From the NCBI RefSeq assembly GCF_027744825.2, contig NC_071334.1:4359437-4423436 (forward strand): DNA of 64,000 nt. Direction: 5' to 3'. The notes under the pieces are model-generated. The model searched no databases, was not told where the DNA came from, and saw nothing but the letters and a program-made list of their open reading frames with translations. The translations under genes were made by a program, and so were the position numbers. Source of the DNA: Synchiropus splendidus (taxonomy: Eukaryota > Chordata > Actinopteri > Syngnathiformes > Callionymidae). This document shows, piece by piece, positions 25,740-36,983 of this stretch (position 1 is its first letter; every line of letters starts with the position of its first letter).

Positions 25740-26060
25740 CAGATATCCAGGAGGCCCGTGCTCGTGGCGTTGACACCGTGGCTGGCGCCGGCTTGAGATG
25801 CGACTCATGAAGCCTCGGCTTGCTGCAGCCGCGAAACTTGCTTAATGAACTATTCCTCCACAAAACGTCTGAATAGTGCGCGGCTTGGTCGCAACCCAGC
25901 TGGTCGGCGGCTTTTTTTTATTTGGAGGGTCGGCGGCCCTGCGTGACCTCTGCCAATTTTGATCTCATTTCACTCCAACTTTGTAGATCAGACTTTAATT
26001 TTGAAGCGCGGACCTCGGGACAGTGATGAATAGGCTACATCAAGGAGGGCTTAAATTACC
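25740..26060. promoter_or_regulatory. candidate regulatory element upstream of tshz3
   Basis: Repeat-free and of mixed composition, with CTTGCTTAATGAAC, GTGACCTCTGCC (nuclear-receptor half-site TGACCT), TTTGATCTCATTT and GACTTTAATTTTGAAG. Called on texture only. Confidence 0.3.
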
Positions 26061-29000
26061 CCTCTCCCTCGTGGCAACTCTGACCGCAGGACGCGGTGTG
26101 TGTGTGCGTGTGTGTGTAGTGACCTAGTAATAGCAGACAGAGAAAGAAAGAGGGCTGGTCAGCACTTGCCCTCCTCACCCTGCCAGCCGACCAGGCAGGA
26201 GGGATCGAGGACACATGGGAGGAAGAGGACGTCCACTCCATCTTTTTTTTTTTTCCCTGTCGATGGCTAGTCTGTTTCATGGGCTACATTGTACTGAGGA
26301 AACTTTTGGTCCCAGTGAGGGACACCTGCCTCCCAAAATATGTTTTTATGAAAGTATCCACATGGCTAGAGAGAGACGCATAATAGATGACAAGCAAGCG
26401 CGTCCTCGCGTCCTGAGAGGATTGATGGGAGTTTCACATGAAGGATTCAGGCCCAGGTCAAAGTCCATTTCGCCTGAAAATCGGAACACAAAGGGATCCG
26501 ACTTCAGCCCCTGAATTGAGCCCAGGTGGTGATTTCTCTGGAAGGAGCACAGCAGGGACCAGATATTTTACCCGGGGCGTCTGTGCAAGGCGCAGGAAGT
26601 GACGACACTAAACGGTTAGCAGCGAGGAGTTGCCTTGTGTGGACCGTGTTTATTATTCCGTCATGGGGACATGGAGATGTTTTCTTCTTGGGTGACGGTA
26701 AAGTGGATCACAATACGCTGGATTCATAGGGTGAGGACTGAAAAAAGCAAGACAGCCCATGGACCAGTGAGGGGTGGGGTGGAGCAGTGCGTAGTGAAAA
26801 GGACCCGGGCCCTCCTGGGCCTGGTCCCGTCCAGTGAAACTGGTCTGGGAGGACTCACCACCTGTGACGCACTCAACAGATGTAGCCGGAGTTTGTCACA
26901 CAGTCACTGAATTTTCCCTCAACTTGTACTGATCTGCGGCTCCTTGTCTTCAGCACGGGGACCGGCCACTCAGTTGGACCAGCCGGGATGATGCTGCATT
27001 GTTGGACCTCTTTAAGAGCAAGTGACATGTTTATTTTGTGCTGTGAGAGGGAAACTGCACGAGCACAGTGAGGACACAAACTTTCTTGAGTGTAAAACTG
27101 AACTCTTCCTGGCGCTTACTTTGTGAGGTTCCTGCTTTAGACAAACCTCCATATTGATTCTTATCTCGTTTGGTGGCATCGCTGACTGGAAAAACCAACC
27201 CGAAAAAACACAAGAAGCAGAAGAATATGGTTTTTTTTTTGTCTTGAATATGTCACGTTTAAAATATTGCATTGCTACATTACATTCCTCAACATCATTT
27301 TCCAACTTGTTTTATTCCATTAAATATGTAAATTAAATATGGATATGTTTTTATTGAGTTTGATTGATTTATTTGTTTCCTTATGCAGGTAAATGATATT
27401 GCTATGATTCTAAGCAATCATTTGAGTATAGCACCGAATGTCAACGCGTGATCTTCATCCTGAACAAAGCAGGGTTGAAAGACAATAAATAAATAAGTAG
27501 AATTGGTTTATATTAATTTGTTTTCTGAATTCCATTGTATTTTTGCGCACTGCACTGACTAAAAGTTCTTAGAATAAATTCATCCACGGGCAAGTTTGAG
27601 ACGATAACAAAGCCTCCATTGAACTGTTTTATTTTTGTGCTTTATTATTTTCATTTTTTCCTGGTTCCGCTGTGTGCGGACTGTCCCTCCCTCTGGCTCT
27701 TTATCCACTCTACTAGAACTCAGTGTGCCGTGAAGCCGGTGCGCCGCGCCGCCTCTCCACGCCAAAGTGATCATCGCGAAGGGGGAGAAAGCAGGGGGTA
27801 CAATAAAAAAAATAAAAAAAGAAGGGGGGAAAGAGGAAATCACGGACTGCTCCAGTTCTCAGGGATAAATCACAGTAGCTGTTCACTAAATCTCGATACT
27901 GTGTTTTGAGAGAAGAAGGCAAGAGATCTGTTGAAACTGTCACCAACTTGATCATATTTTTTTTATTTTTAAGAAGGTAAACTTTTATGATCGGGGGTCG
28001 GGGATGGCGTTTGGGGGGGGCCACCTTGCTGCGCCACGCGTCCCTCTTTCAGTGGGCGTGTAATTCGCACGCGCGCGCGCATGCACATGCGCTAATTACT
28101 GTTCTCAATGCGTGTAACGGAACTTTTCTCGCAGAAATTACTACGTTTTTTGTGCGCTATGTGCGCTAAGACTAGAAGAAAAAAACATTTAAAAAAAACA
28201 CGCACTTTTAAAATATATATTTTTAAAAAAAACAGCTTAAACATACGGTTTATGGCGATTAAAAATGAATTATTCTCTTTCAAGTGCAATAAAGAAAATA
28301 AATCACCCCAGACTAACGCTGAACAGCGACTCATCTTTGGAGAGGATTCACGGGCATATATTAATTACTTTATGTAGCATAATCCAAAACATCATTTTGG
28401 TCGATTTGTAACCGAAACATTTTTTCCACCCAAATAACTCAGTTACAACTCAAGGTGTAAAATGTGCGTGCAATAAGCAAAACTGTCAACATAAAACACA
28501 TATTGTAGTCATATAACGATGGCTTATATAATCGGACGTTGAAAATATACTTTAATTCTGCATTGTCTATTGTAAAAGATTTGAAATGACATCAGTAGAA
28601 AAAGGCAGGATTTTCTTCAGAACTCACACACACACTCACACACACACACACTCTCACACAAACACACGAAAGCAAAAACTAGTGAGTTCAACTTGTTTTC
28701 GCTGGCGATAAAAACTCATTCAGATCCAAGTATTTTTATGCGCCACTGAACACATGATCCAAAACCAGTAGTCGTGACATGATCACACTTTTCAGATGAG
28801 TTTGGGACGCTCGTCTCCATCTGATGGCGCGCGCATCCTCTCCGAATTAAACGACAAGAGCGTCAAACGCTGAAGCTGTCGCGTCCTGAAATGCCACATT
28901 TGGAGCAGAAAAATGGGACGCGGAACTTCTGAAAAAAGTGGTTATAATTCGCTGTTCATGTGTTTAGAAGTTGTCTTGAATGACTATGCGGAGTCTTCAT

Positions 29001-29199
29001 TTCTTTTTTTGTAATAATTATAACTATGTCAAAACAAAATAAGGACTTTTTCCGATTATTTGCGTTTGTGAAACACTCGTTTGTTTAACTATCAATCGCA
29101 ACTGGTTATGTGCGCCGTAGATTTACTGGCATTTCATGAGCGCAAACTCATAAAACACAATGAATGTTTAAAGATAAAGGAGGCATTTTATTGTCGAAG
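26061..29199. other. proximal upstream region of tshz3, no gene recognised
   Basis: Runs of T and A at 26242-26253 and 27229-27240, a G-run near 28010-28020, a CA-rich stretch at 28626-28660, and an alternating CG/CA segment at 28066-28092 (potential Z-DNA). Open frames overlap on both strands without domains. Parts of 28560-29150 are AT-rich and may belong to the promoter-proximal regulatory region. Confidence 0.5.
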
Positions 29200-29391
29200 T
29201 GTTGCTACGAAGTGCGATTATCGAAGCCGAGAATGTGTGAGTGAAAACGGTGGAGACGCACTTCTGTTTTTTGCAGCAGCGGCGCGTCAGTCACGCTGAG
29301 CTCTCCATCGCTCACGAGCACGCGCAATCCGCCGCGCGAGGAGTTTGTTTGAGCGTACGCTGAAGGGTGGGAGGGGGTTATAGATGTCAGG

Positions 29392-29394
<3 letters not shown>

Positions 29395-29427
<33 letters not shown>
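29395..29427. repeat. (GT)n microsatellite in the promoter region
   Basis: About 16 uninterrupted GT units at the upstream end of the GC-rich promoter block. Such tracts can form Z-DNA and vary in length. Confidence 0.95.
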
Positions 29428-29428
<1 letters not shown>

Positions 29429-30314
29429 CACTGATGGATGCGCCAATGGAGAGACGGACAGATGCTTGGGCGGATCTAACGGCACGCAGTGGTGGAGCGA
29501 CGCACACAGTCGCGGCGAGAATCGGGCGAAAAACATCCTCCGTGAGGCGCAGAGGCGAAGGAGCCGGACCCGGCGGAGCTCGAGGAGACTTGACCGGCGG
29601 CCTAGCCGCGGATCCGATCCCCTTTTGTCGGATGAGAACGGCGAGATCTCGCCTTTATTGTGAGAAGAGACGCGCACATCTGGCGCAAAGAGGCGACACT
29701 TGACAACTTACCGTCATCGCTCCCGCGTTCCTCGAAGATCCTTCTGCGGTTTCGGCGGCTGCGTGACGACAGCGGAGCTTAACAACTTTAGTCGGTGGAC
29801 GCGGGGAGAAGGAGAGAAGACTTTTCTTACCTGCACTGCGAGGCGAAAAGTTATTTATTCCTCGTGGTCCTGCCTGGCGACTTGGGCGTGGGGCAGAGTG
29901 TGTGGAGACCCAGCAGCCTCTCCGGCATTCAAGTATCAAAAGGAGGACGAGATCATCGGCCGAGAAAGAGTTTGGCTCCGAGCAGGGCTCGCCGTGCGCT
30001 CCACCGCCAGCCTGCGCGCATGGGAGCAGCCTGAGCCCACCCCTCTTCCTCCTCCTTCCTCCTCCTCCTCCTCCTCCTCATGTACATTATTACAACAAGG
30101 GAGACCCAATCAAGCACGTATCTCATCGATCCCCACACGCGCACACACACACACGCACACACCAGAGTGATTGTGCTCGTGGATTCTTCAAAGCGGACTA
30201 AAAAAGCTCGCCACGGAGGGAGAGCGCGTCCCGCGCGTCACCTCCTTTCTCCGCTGCATGTGGCTTCTTCCTCCCACACTTCACCTCGCCACCCACAGGA
30301 CTTGCCACGGGCGA

Positions 30315-30347
30315 ATGGATTTTGGTGAAATTTTGAATCAGGCGTGA
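30315..30347 (+). other. upstream ORF candidate, 10 codons (MDFGEILNQA)
   Basis: ATG with G at -3 (GCGAATGG), ten sense codons then TGA, about 620 nt upstream of the tshz3 start. If the 5' UTR begins upstream of here, it could reduce scanning to the main ATG. No match to a known protein is claimed. Confidence 0.3.
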
Positions 30348-30375
30348 GGGACTAAGCCAAAAAAAAAAAAAAAAC

Positions 30376-30399
30376 ATGGTTCACTACCGCGGCGGATAA
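30376..30399 (+). other. upstream ORF candidate, 7 codons (MVHYRGG)
   Basis: A short ATG-to-TAA frame just after a run of A. It is only relevant if it lies in the transcribed leader. Confidence 0.25.
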
Positions 30400-30478
30400 G
30401 GACGCGGAGAGGGTGCGTATCGCTCTGTTTACGTTTGCTTGAGAATGAATGACAGACAGTGGGAAGGGTGAGACGCGC

Positions 30479-30541
30479 TGAGAGAGAGGGGGAGATATAT
30501 ACTGAGAGAGAGAGCGAGTGAGAGAGAGAGAGAGAGAGAGA
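30479..30541. repeat. (GA)n polypurine tract in the 5' leader
   Basis: Interrupted GA repeats with a pure run at about 30521-30541. Polypurine/polypyrimidine mirror sequence of this type near a promoter can bind GAGA-type factors or form triplex DNA (general knowledge). Confidence 0.85.
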
Positions 30542-30835
30542 CGTGACGCCTATCAGCCACGGGGAGGTGGACGAGGCGCTGCGCTTGACGCGCTGTCCCC
30601 CTTGTTTGCGGACTTTTGACTGACGCGATCATTCTGGTTTCATCCCCTCCAGCTTGCCTGTTGCAGACCCCCAAACGCGGAGGAAACCCCCCGAAGAAGC
30701 GTGTTTATTTTCCACGGACCCCACCGGAAGAGAAGCGCGACCCTAGTCACGCTGGTTTCCCCCCCTTTTTCCCTCTTTTTTTTTTCTATTTTTTGGCTGA
30801 TTTTGTGTGAAGAACCACGCGCCCACTCGATATCG

Positions 30836-30850
30836 ATGTGGGAGCAGTGA
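30836..30850 (+). other. tshz3: upstream ORF candidate, 4 codons (MWEQ), nearest to the tshz3 start
   Basis: ATG TGG GAG CAG TGA, with its stop 116 nt before the tshz3 ATG. It lies in the GC-rich leader directly continuous with exon 1, so it is very likely transcribed. A minimal uORF this close would allow reinitiation at the main start. Confidence 0.4.
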
Positions 30851-30966
30851 GAGCCGACGAGAACTGGGGGGGGTCTAACTGTAGCGAAGGACCGCGGACC
30901 CCCACGGGAAGCTGCGGATCAGCGGCGGGGCTTGACAGCGACTCCCTGCCGGAGCTCAGCAGCAGA

Positions 30967-31006
30967 ATGCCGCGGAGGAAGCAGGAGGCGCCGCGGCGCG
31001 TCGCAG
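30967..31006 (+). CDS. tshz3: tshz3 coding exon 1 (teashirt zinc finger homeobox 3)
   Basis: This is the first coding exon of a Teashirt-family zinc-finger transcription factor. It encodes MPRRKQEAPRRVA plus the first base of an Ala codon. The MPRRKQxAPRR start is the invariant N-terminus of vertebrate TSHZ proteins. The ATG has A at -3, and it is the start that gives this signature. The donor is CAG|GTAAAC; joining G at 31006 to CA at 61859-61860 restores an Ala codon and continues as AAYVTEDD, matching the family pattern. A very short first coding exon followed by one huge exon is the known TSHZ gene structure. The exon lies at the end of a GC-rich 5' UTR. Downstream, the protein resembles TSHZ3 more than TSHZ1 or TSHZ2. 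Teleosts have tshz3a and tshz3b, and I cannot tell which this is. Confidence 0.95.
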
Positions 31007-31199
31007 GTAAACGCTGGAGCTCACTTTGCATGGAATTTCATAGCGTCTATTTATACCCCCGCTACCTCCCACCCCTTCCTACACACTTCTCTCCATTCTC
31101 CTACTTTTTTTTTGGATTGATAATTCAGCTGACTTTATGGAAGCCTGCAGTTTATTGACTTCAACTCAGCACCAACACTTCCATCTATTAAGACATAGA

Positions 31200-32360
31200 C
31201 TCACTCAATCCTCCTCCATCCCAATGTCATGCTCGGAGTTCTGTAAAGCCTTTTACACTTCCAAGAGGAGCATCGCCTTCATAGTTCCTAAGTTGTTGTC
31301 CCGTCAGAAATATCGCCTCTAACTTCATATTTATAAACCGTCACCCTTGACGTCATTGATACAGAGGAGCAGGATGTGAAGGAACAGCGAGTCATTTGTC
31401 ACTGTGTAGACCTTCAGCTTTCACTGTCATGTCAATCAAAGCGTTGGTGGTCCTTCTGTGTTGGTCATGGTTTCAGTTACATCCTTATATATAGTCTAGC
31501 TATTCACTTTATGAATTCTTACTCCGTGGTTAATTTGACTTTTCAATATTTATTGTAGTCATCATTGATCCCAGTGTCGGTTGGATCAGAACTTCAGTGT
31601 TGAGTTGTCATGTTTCGTTGTGGCCATTTGGATACATATATTTTTTAGTTTTTCCAGTCGTACAAACACGTTTTCAAGCGTAGAGAGACGCGATCTTAAA
31701 AGGTGAATGATATATGTTATTTTTAAATGACGTATCATTCAATTGTACACAGTGATTCATATGTAAAAGAGGTACTCAAACTAAGAAGTGCCCACTTTAT
31801 CATACAATTCACGACTTGTTTTTGGCATTCATAAATCATGACTGACGACGATGATGATCCTGATGATGAAGATGATGTTATGTCAATGTCACCACAACAC
31901 TTTCAGAATCTAAGCGCATTTCTACAGTGTGAGTCGATGAAAGGTCAGAGGCGCGACCGCCGTCTCATGGCCAACATTATACGCATCATAACATTCATAT
32001 ATTTGTACACTTCTTTGTATTTACTATCGGGGCAGTGGTTGGACAAGAGGGACGTGCTTCGGCAGGCGTGTTGGCTTGGCTTTGCCCGAGGGTACCTCGG
32101 CAGCGCCCAGGAAGTGAGCGATCCGCAATTCCAAATTCCATGCAACTGACATGTCCCGCTCTTATTTGTTTATATTCCTGATCTCCAATTTTACCTTGTG
32201 CACCGGCTTAAAGGAAGGACCTTCTTTTATCAATATATATATTTTCTTAAAGTCTTTATGTGTTGTTTTTACCGACAACTCCATTCACTCTAAAACGAAC
32301 AAGCCACTGATTTTCCTCTGTTAATACCATTTACTAATGACACTTCCCGACCCTTCCACC
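31200..32360 (+). other. proximal intron 1, nothing recognised
   Basis: AT-rich intron DNA. The frame at 31838-32149 starts with a poly-Asp run from a GAT repeat (31847-31876) and has no domain. Confidence 0.5.
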
Positions 32361-32375
32361 ACCCCCACCCCCTCC

Positions 32376-32400
32376 CACACACACACACACACACACACAC
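32376..32400. repeat. (CA)n microsatellite
   Basis: About 12 CA units after a C-rich stretch. Confidence 0.9.
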
Positions 32401-32799
32401 TTTATTAGTGTTTGAGCCTTAGGTCGACTGATAATTACCCTCCGTGTTATTATGTCTGGCTACGAAGTCTCCTGCGATAACATCTAGGCAAACACACAAT
32501 GGGACAATATAAAAATAATAAGATAAAAACACCAACATAGAAAGTCCAGCAGTTGCTCCTGCGAGGGTTTCGTCCCAACAGCTTTTTGTCATTCTTGTAA
32601 ATCTGTCGTTCACCATCCTGCAATGTTCGATAATAAGTAGATAAATAATTTAGGGGAAAAGTGTCGACCGAAGAAGGCTGCGTGCAAAGGTCACGAGTCG
32701 CCTCCTCTTCCTGCAGAACACTAGGTTTTCTATCTCGTCTGCTCATGAGCATTTCCTCTTGACTGCAGCAGCCCTCTTTTTTATTTGTATTTATTTATT

Positions 32800-33080
32800 T
32801 TGAACTTCATTTGCACGTCCAGATGAGAGCATTAACAGACACAAATCCTAGACTTGACGCCAGATTGATCGCCTGTCATCCAGCTGAGCGTTTGATCTAT
32901 TCATCCTCGATAAATGTCAATAAATCCACTTCCGCATCGTGTCCGACTCCTGGCTTCTGCGGAAGTCTGGGCCCCACAAACTCAGAGTCATCGTCAGCTC
33001 TTTATCTTTTGGATAACTCTCGAATAAATATCCCGCCTTTTGAAGCTTATGATTCACCATTAAGTTAAGGCTACTACGCG
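32800..33080. promoter_or_regulatory. candidate intronic enhancer
   Basis: Repeat-free block with ATTGATCGCCTGTCATCCAG, CGATAAATGTCAATAAATCC (homeodomain/PBX-like) and CGAATAAATATCCCG. Inferred from motif density. Confidence 0.3.
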
Positions 33081-33589
33081 ATACATCAGTGTTTATTCCC
33101 CCCGTTTGATGAAAATATAGCTTCCATTTTAACAGTTTTTGTGAGTGTGTTTCCGTTTTCGCGTGAACAAAATGTTAGACTTGGCATTTGAACACTCTGG
33201 CTTCGAAATGCTTCATAGAAAAACAGTATGTACAATGCAATATAGCATCTAATCCTCGCGCAGAACGATAATAATAACCTTACAATGCCACCTATGAAGG
33301 AATGTCTTCCCTATTTGGCTTTTTAAAAATTCACTGTAGAGCGTTTCAGACTGTGAGCGCAGCATCAGACCGTCAGCGTTTAAAGGACTGATCCGCTGCC
33401 TTCATCTTAACTCATGCAATATGGTGGTGGGCACATCTTTCCTGCATATTTGCCGTGATTTATCAAGCCATCTGCTTTGTGTTCCAGACAGCTGTAAGCT
33501 TGATGGGCCCAAGGTGGTAACTACTGACATCCTCTTTCACTGTTACACAATTCACTCCAAACCCTATCAACGTTCGGTCAAGTTGAACC

Positions 33590-33700
33590 AGAACCTGAAG
33601 GACCACGGCGTATAATTGGCGTCATATTGGCTGCTTATTAAAGCTTAGTTTATCTCCCAGATTATCCGGGGACATCTTATTTGCATCCCTGAGTTTATGG
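33590..33700. promoter_or_regulatory. candidate intronic enhancer, short
   Basis: TTATTAAAGCTTAGTTTATC and neighbouring unique sequence. Weak evidence. Confidence 0.2.
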
Positions 33701-33894
33701 TGACGTGTGTGGCAGACTTCACCCCTCAAGTGTTGGGGGTGCTATCGGCGGTTTTAGGGTGGCCCTGCCTGCAGCAGGAGCACATGATGTGAGGACAGCG
33801 CTGGCTGGCTTCATGGCTTTTCTGCTTGTTTGCCTGTGTCCGTGTTTTGTGTCGGCTTTCTTGTTGCTATGGCGAGACGATCAAGCTCTCACTG

Positions 33895-33921
<27 letters not shown>
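33895..33921. repeat. (CA)n microsatellite
   Basis: About 13 CA units. Another interrupted CA tract lies at 34147-34182. Confidence 0.92.
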
Positions 33922-33925
<4 letters not shown>

Positions 33926-34319
33926 CTTTACGTGGCTCGTGTGATGTATACGCGCTGTGTGTATTTATACCCTCAAGCACATGCACAGTGGTATGAAAAA
34001 TGTAACTATTAGCCTAATCGCGAGGCGGAAGACTGGTTTGCTCCATCAGAACGGGCCGTCAGAGCGACTTTGTTTCATATTTGATTTAATTGTCTGCACT
34101 CTGACAGCCACATTCATCAATGGTCCTAATGGTCAATCAGAGGCAGGCACACACACACACTCACACACACTCACACACACACTAATACATGTCTTCTCAG
34201 CCCAGGGCCTCCACTTGATCCGAATGTTTTAGCTCTAATGGACGGGGGGGTGAAGAAATGGCTGGATGGACAGATGGATTGATGGAAGAAAGTTTTTTTT
34301 TTTTCCTTTTTTTTCTCGT

Positions 34320-34560
34320 GTAATTCAGCTGGAAAATCCAGATCCGACCGAGACAGTGAATAAGGCGTTTGTTTCTGTGACGAGGAGCAAACTTTCGGAA
34401 ACTTGCTCCTCCGCTCTCCCCGCGAGTGCAGCTGCAAGTGCTAAGGTTAAGAGGATGGCACTGAAGGAGCGGTGATAAATGGATTGCGCCGCAGTCCTGG
34501 CATGAGTTGTGGCTGCATGGCAAATGATGGGCCTTGATTGGGAATCAGGGCTGTGTGCGT
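34320..34560. promoter_or_regulatory. candidate intronic enhancer
   Basis: Unique, low-decay block with GTAATTCAGCTGGAAAATCC (E-box CAGCTG), GGTGATAAATGGATTGCGCC and GGCCTTGATTGGGAATC. Called on texture. Confidence 0.3.
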
Positions 34561-35200
34561 GTGCGGGACGAGCGTGCACGAGGCACCGTGACTTGTTCTC
34601 ATCCGCAGTTTTTCCCTCGCCTTTGTTCTTCTTCTTCTTCTTTTGTTTTTTTGACGGAGGCCTTCACGTTAATAGGCAACTTTAGTCTTTACACTGGTCC
34701 AGACAGAGACTCCAATAACACAACTATAACCCAAATATACTGTGTGACGGAATGTGACAATGTATGGAATTGGAACAAAAAAACCTTTATAGCCATTGAT
34801 AAATAGTTTCTTCTTCTAGGTTTCTTCTTCATTTCTGACCCGAAGTTTGGAGGCTTCTCATTCTGACCGCATCCTACACAAACAAGTGGATTTCACTACG
34901 TCATTTTAAGGACAGAACTCGCTTTCATTTTTCTGTCGAGTCAGCATCATGTACAAGCAAACAAAAAAAACCCACTTTAATTTGAGATGAAGATGAAGTG
35001 ACCAGCAGGATCATCATCTGTGTCAGTTTAAAAAGGTCCAAGATTTTCATCTAGAAAACATTTTTCTGGATCGGTATGATGACATCACAGATAATGGAGG
35101 GTCATGAGGACATCAACACTATCTGTGACCAAACTAGAGGTTTCCACCGAAGGTCAGGTGTGGCGACGCTGAACCAGAGCGAAGAGTCGCGGTGAGCAGA
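34561..35200. other. intron DNA, nothing recognised
   Basis: A short CTT repeat at about 34627-34643. Otherwise anonymous. Confidence 0.45.
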
Positions 35201-35209
35201 TCTGTTCCC

Positions 35210-36060
35210 TCAGAATCCAAAACAATCCGAGGTTGAACGCGATGTCTATTTCCATCCGGGCGACGGCGCGCACTCAGCCGTCTGAGGAGAGGAGTTGTTT
35301 TGCCAGCTTCATTAGCGTTCTCCTCATTAGCCCAGCGTCTGATGGATCTCTGACAGGACTAATGATTGGAGATGACAAGCTCCGCACACTGTCACGCTCG
35401 CCAATTAGGCAGAGTTTGGGGGGTAATGGACGACACCTAAGGCGTCCCGGGCTAACCCCGCCCCTTCTCCGCGGAGGTGAAGGTGAGCACAGGTCCGCCG
35501 TCTCCGTTGCGTCCTTGTCGGGTCTCCGCGAGGACTTGAGGTGCGCTCGCACATTTCCAGTGTTTGTTTGCCAGGAAAGGACGGCCAGCGCGGGGCTTTT
35601 GTCTCCAGCACTGCAGCTTGACCAAACACTCATTGTTATGCCAGAGGAAGCGTTAGCATCAAACACCCGGCTTACTTTTTGAAACCCGGATGATTTGGTG
35701 TTTTCGCGACGCGATCCGGCGCAGCTGCTGCTCAGCTCACGCCTGTTTTGTTCCGCGGATTGGTGACGTTGACGGAGGCCATTATTAGCTCGTGAATGAC
35801 TATTTTTTTAGCGCCTCGGAAACACCTATCATCAGCACAGTGTCCAAAGAGGCTAAGCATGATTTATGTAAATATGAACATCAAGACAGATCTGCTTCCG
35901 TCTGACACCAGATAGATGGCACCCGAGGAGGAAAAGCAGCTGATTTCTGTGATTCCTGAGCCTCCGCCTGCCTGCGCGCGCACGTGTGAGCGTGTGATTG
36001 ATTGTAGATGAGAGCGAGAGATTAATCATGCTTGATGCATGTTAACGTTGCACTCGCGGT
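35210..36060. promoter_or_regulatory. candidate intronic enhancer cluster
   Basis: Two dense, repeat-free blocks. The first (about 35290-35430) has CTTCATTAGCGTTCTCCTCATTAGCCC-type spaced ATTAG cores (35309-35335), GGACTAATGATTGG and CGCCAATTAGGC. The second (about 35780-35960) has CCATTATTAGCTCGTGAATG, GCATGATTTATGTAAATATG and GAAAAGCAGCTG. Open frames of up to 149 codons overlap here on both strands but show no domain, so they are probably chance frames in low-stop DNA. Confidence 0.4.
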
Positions 36061-36685
36061 GGATCTAAGTCAAGATGCAGTGGCCCATTTAAATAGACTC
36101 TCACACGGAGACACACACACACAGAGCGAGGCACGTTTTCACACAAGAGCGAACAGGCGAACACTGAGGACTGTGCTATTTAAACAAAGCTATTTTACTC
36201 TGAGCCATGATGATGAACACGCATCTGCTTACGTGAAATGCTACGCTGAATTTTTATCAGCTTGGCCAAGGCTTTATTGACCTGCTACACTCCACTTTAA
36301 CGTCATGTTTTTTTTGGAGGCTTCACTTTACCTCGGACTTGTTAAATAATAGCGATAATAATAATGATGAGCAGCAGGTAAACTCTACTTTTTTTGGTGT
36401 TCATTATTTGTGTGTTTTAATATTCCATAGGTTGTTTGGAAGCCTTGTGAAATGAAGCGAAATCATCACTGCCCACTCAAAAACAATATTTGCGCATGTG
36501 TTTATGCATAAAAAAAATTTAAAAAATCGCTTCTCCATGACATATTTATAAACACATGGCTACGTTGACTTCACGTTCAGTCAGTATGTTTTCAGTTCAG
36601 TCTTTCATCTTGAGGCGAACTGATAGTTGGAAACGTTTGCAATTTAGGTAACCACATTTATAGTACTTAGTGTAGTAGTACTTAG
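36061..36685. other. intron DNA, nothing recognised
   Basis: AT-rich with a short CA tract (36113-36124) and A/T runs. Confidence 0.45.
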
Positions 36686-36868
36686 TAGTGATGGGTCGAT
36701 GACGTGTCATGAAACAGTGTTGCAGGGTTGATGAAACCGTGCCCTCATTTTCAGAGGCTGCTAGAGGGCGCTCTTGGTTTAGAAATTAAGTCCAAACATT
36801 TTACAGTGCCATCTGGTGGCCTCTGAAAACCAGCACACTGTTTCATGAAACCTCATTCACCCACCAAG
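36686..36868. repeat. repeat family A, copy in tshz3 intron 1
   Basis: Starts TAGTGATGGGTCGATGACG and ends CTCATTCACCCACCAA. CTCF-like motifs: CTGCTAGAGGGCGCT at 36758-36772 (+) and AGTGCCATCTGGTGG at 36805-36819 (-). No clear target duplication. Confidence 0.85.
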
Positions 36869-36983
36869 AGATAAATGAAATGAAATATCTTTTGTTGTCA
36901 TTGCAGCACAAGTAAGCAACATGTTTCATGACAATTTAGACAAAAATAAGAACTAAAGAAGCCACAAACTAAAGTGGTCAAAC

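Larger units (their letters stand above)
29200..30966 (+). promoter_or_regulatory. tshz3: GC/CpG-rich promoter and 5' UTR region of tshz3
   Basis: Base composition changes sharply here from AT-rich flanking DNA to GC-rich sequence with frequent CG dinucleotides, and stays so until just after exon 1. That is the expected look of a CpG-type promoter of a developmental regulator. The region contains a (GT)n tract (29395-29427), a CTC-repeat run (about 30057-30079), an A-run (30360-30374), a (GA)n tract (30479-30541) and several very short upstream ORFs. I see no convincing TATA box. The transcription start and any 5' UTR splicing cannot be fixed from sequence. Confidence 0.65.

Noticed and set aside
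30838..31158. 106-codon + strand frame covering the tshz3 start in another frame
   Set aside because: It begins with GTG rather than ATG and ignores the GTAAAC donor at 31007. The tshz3 frame is clearly the real one.
35233..35682. 149-codon + and 130-codon - open frames in the intron
   Set aside because: Both strands are open over the same DNA, neither encodes a known domain, and the DNA looks like a regulatory block with ATTAG cores.
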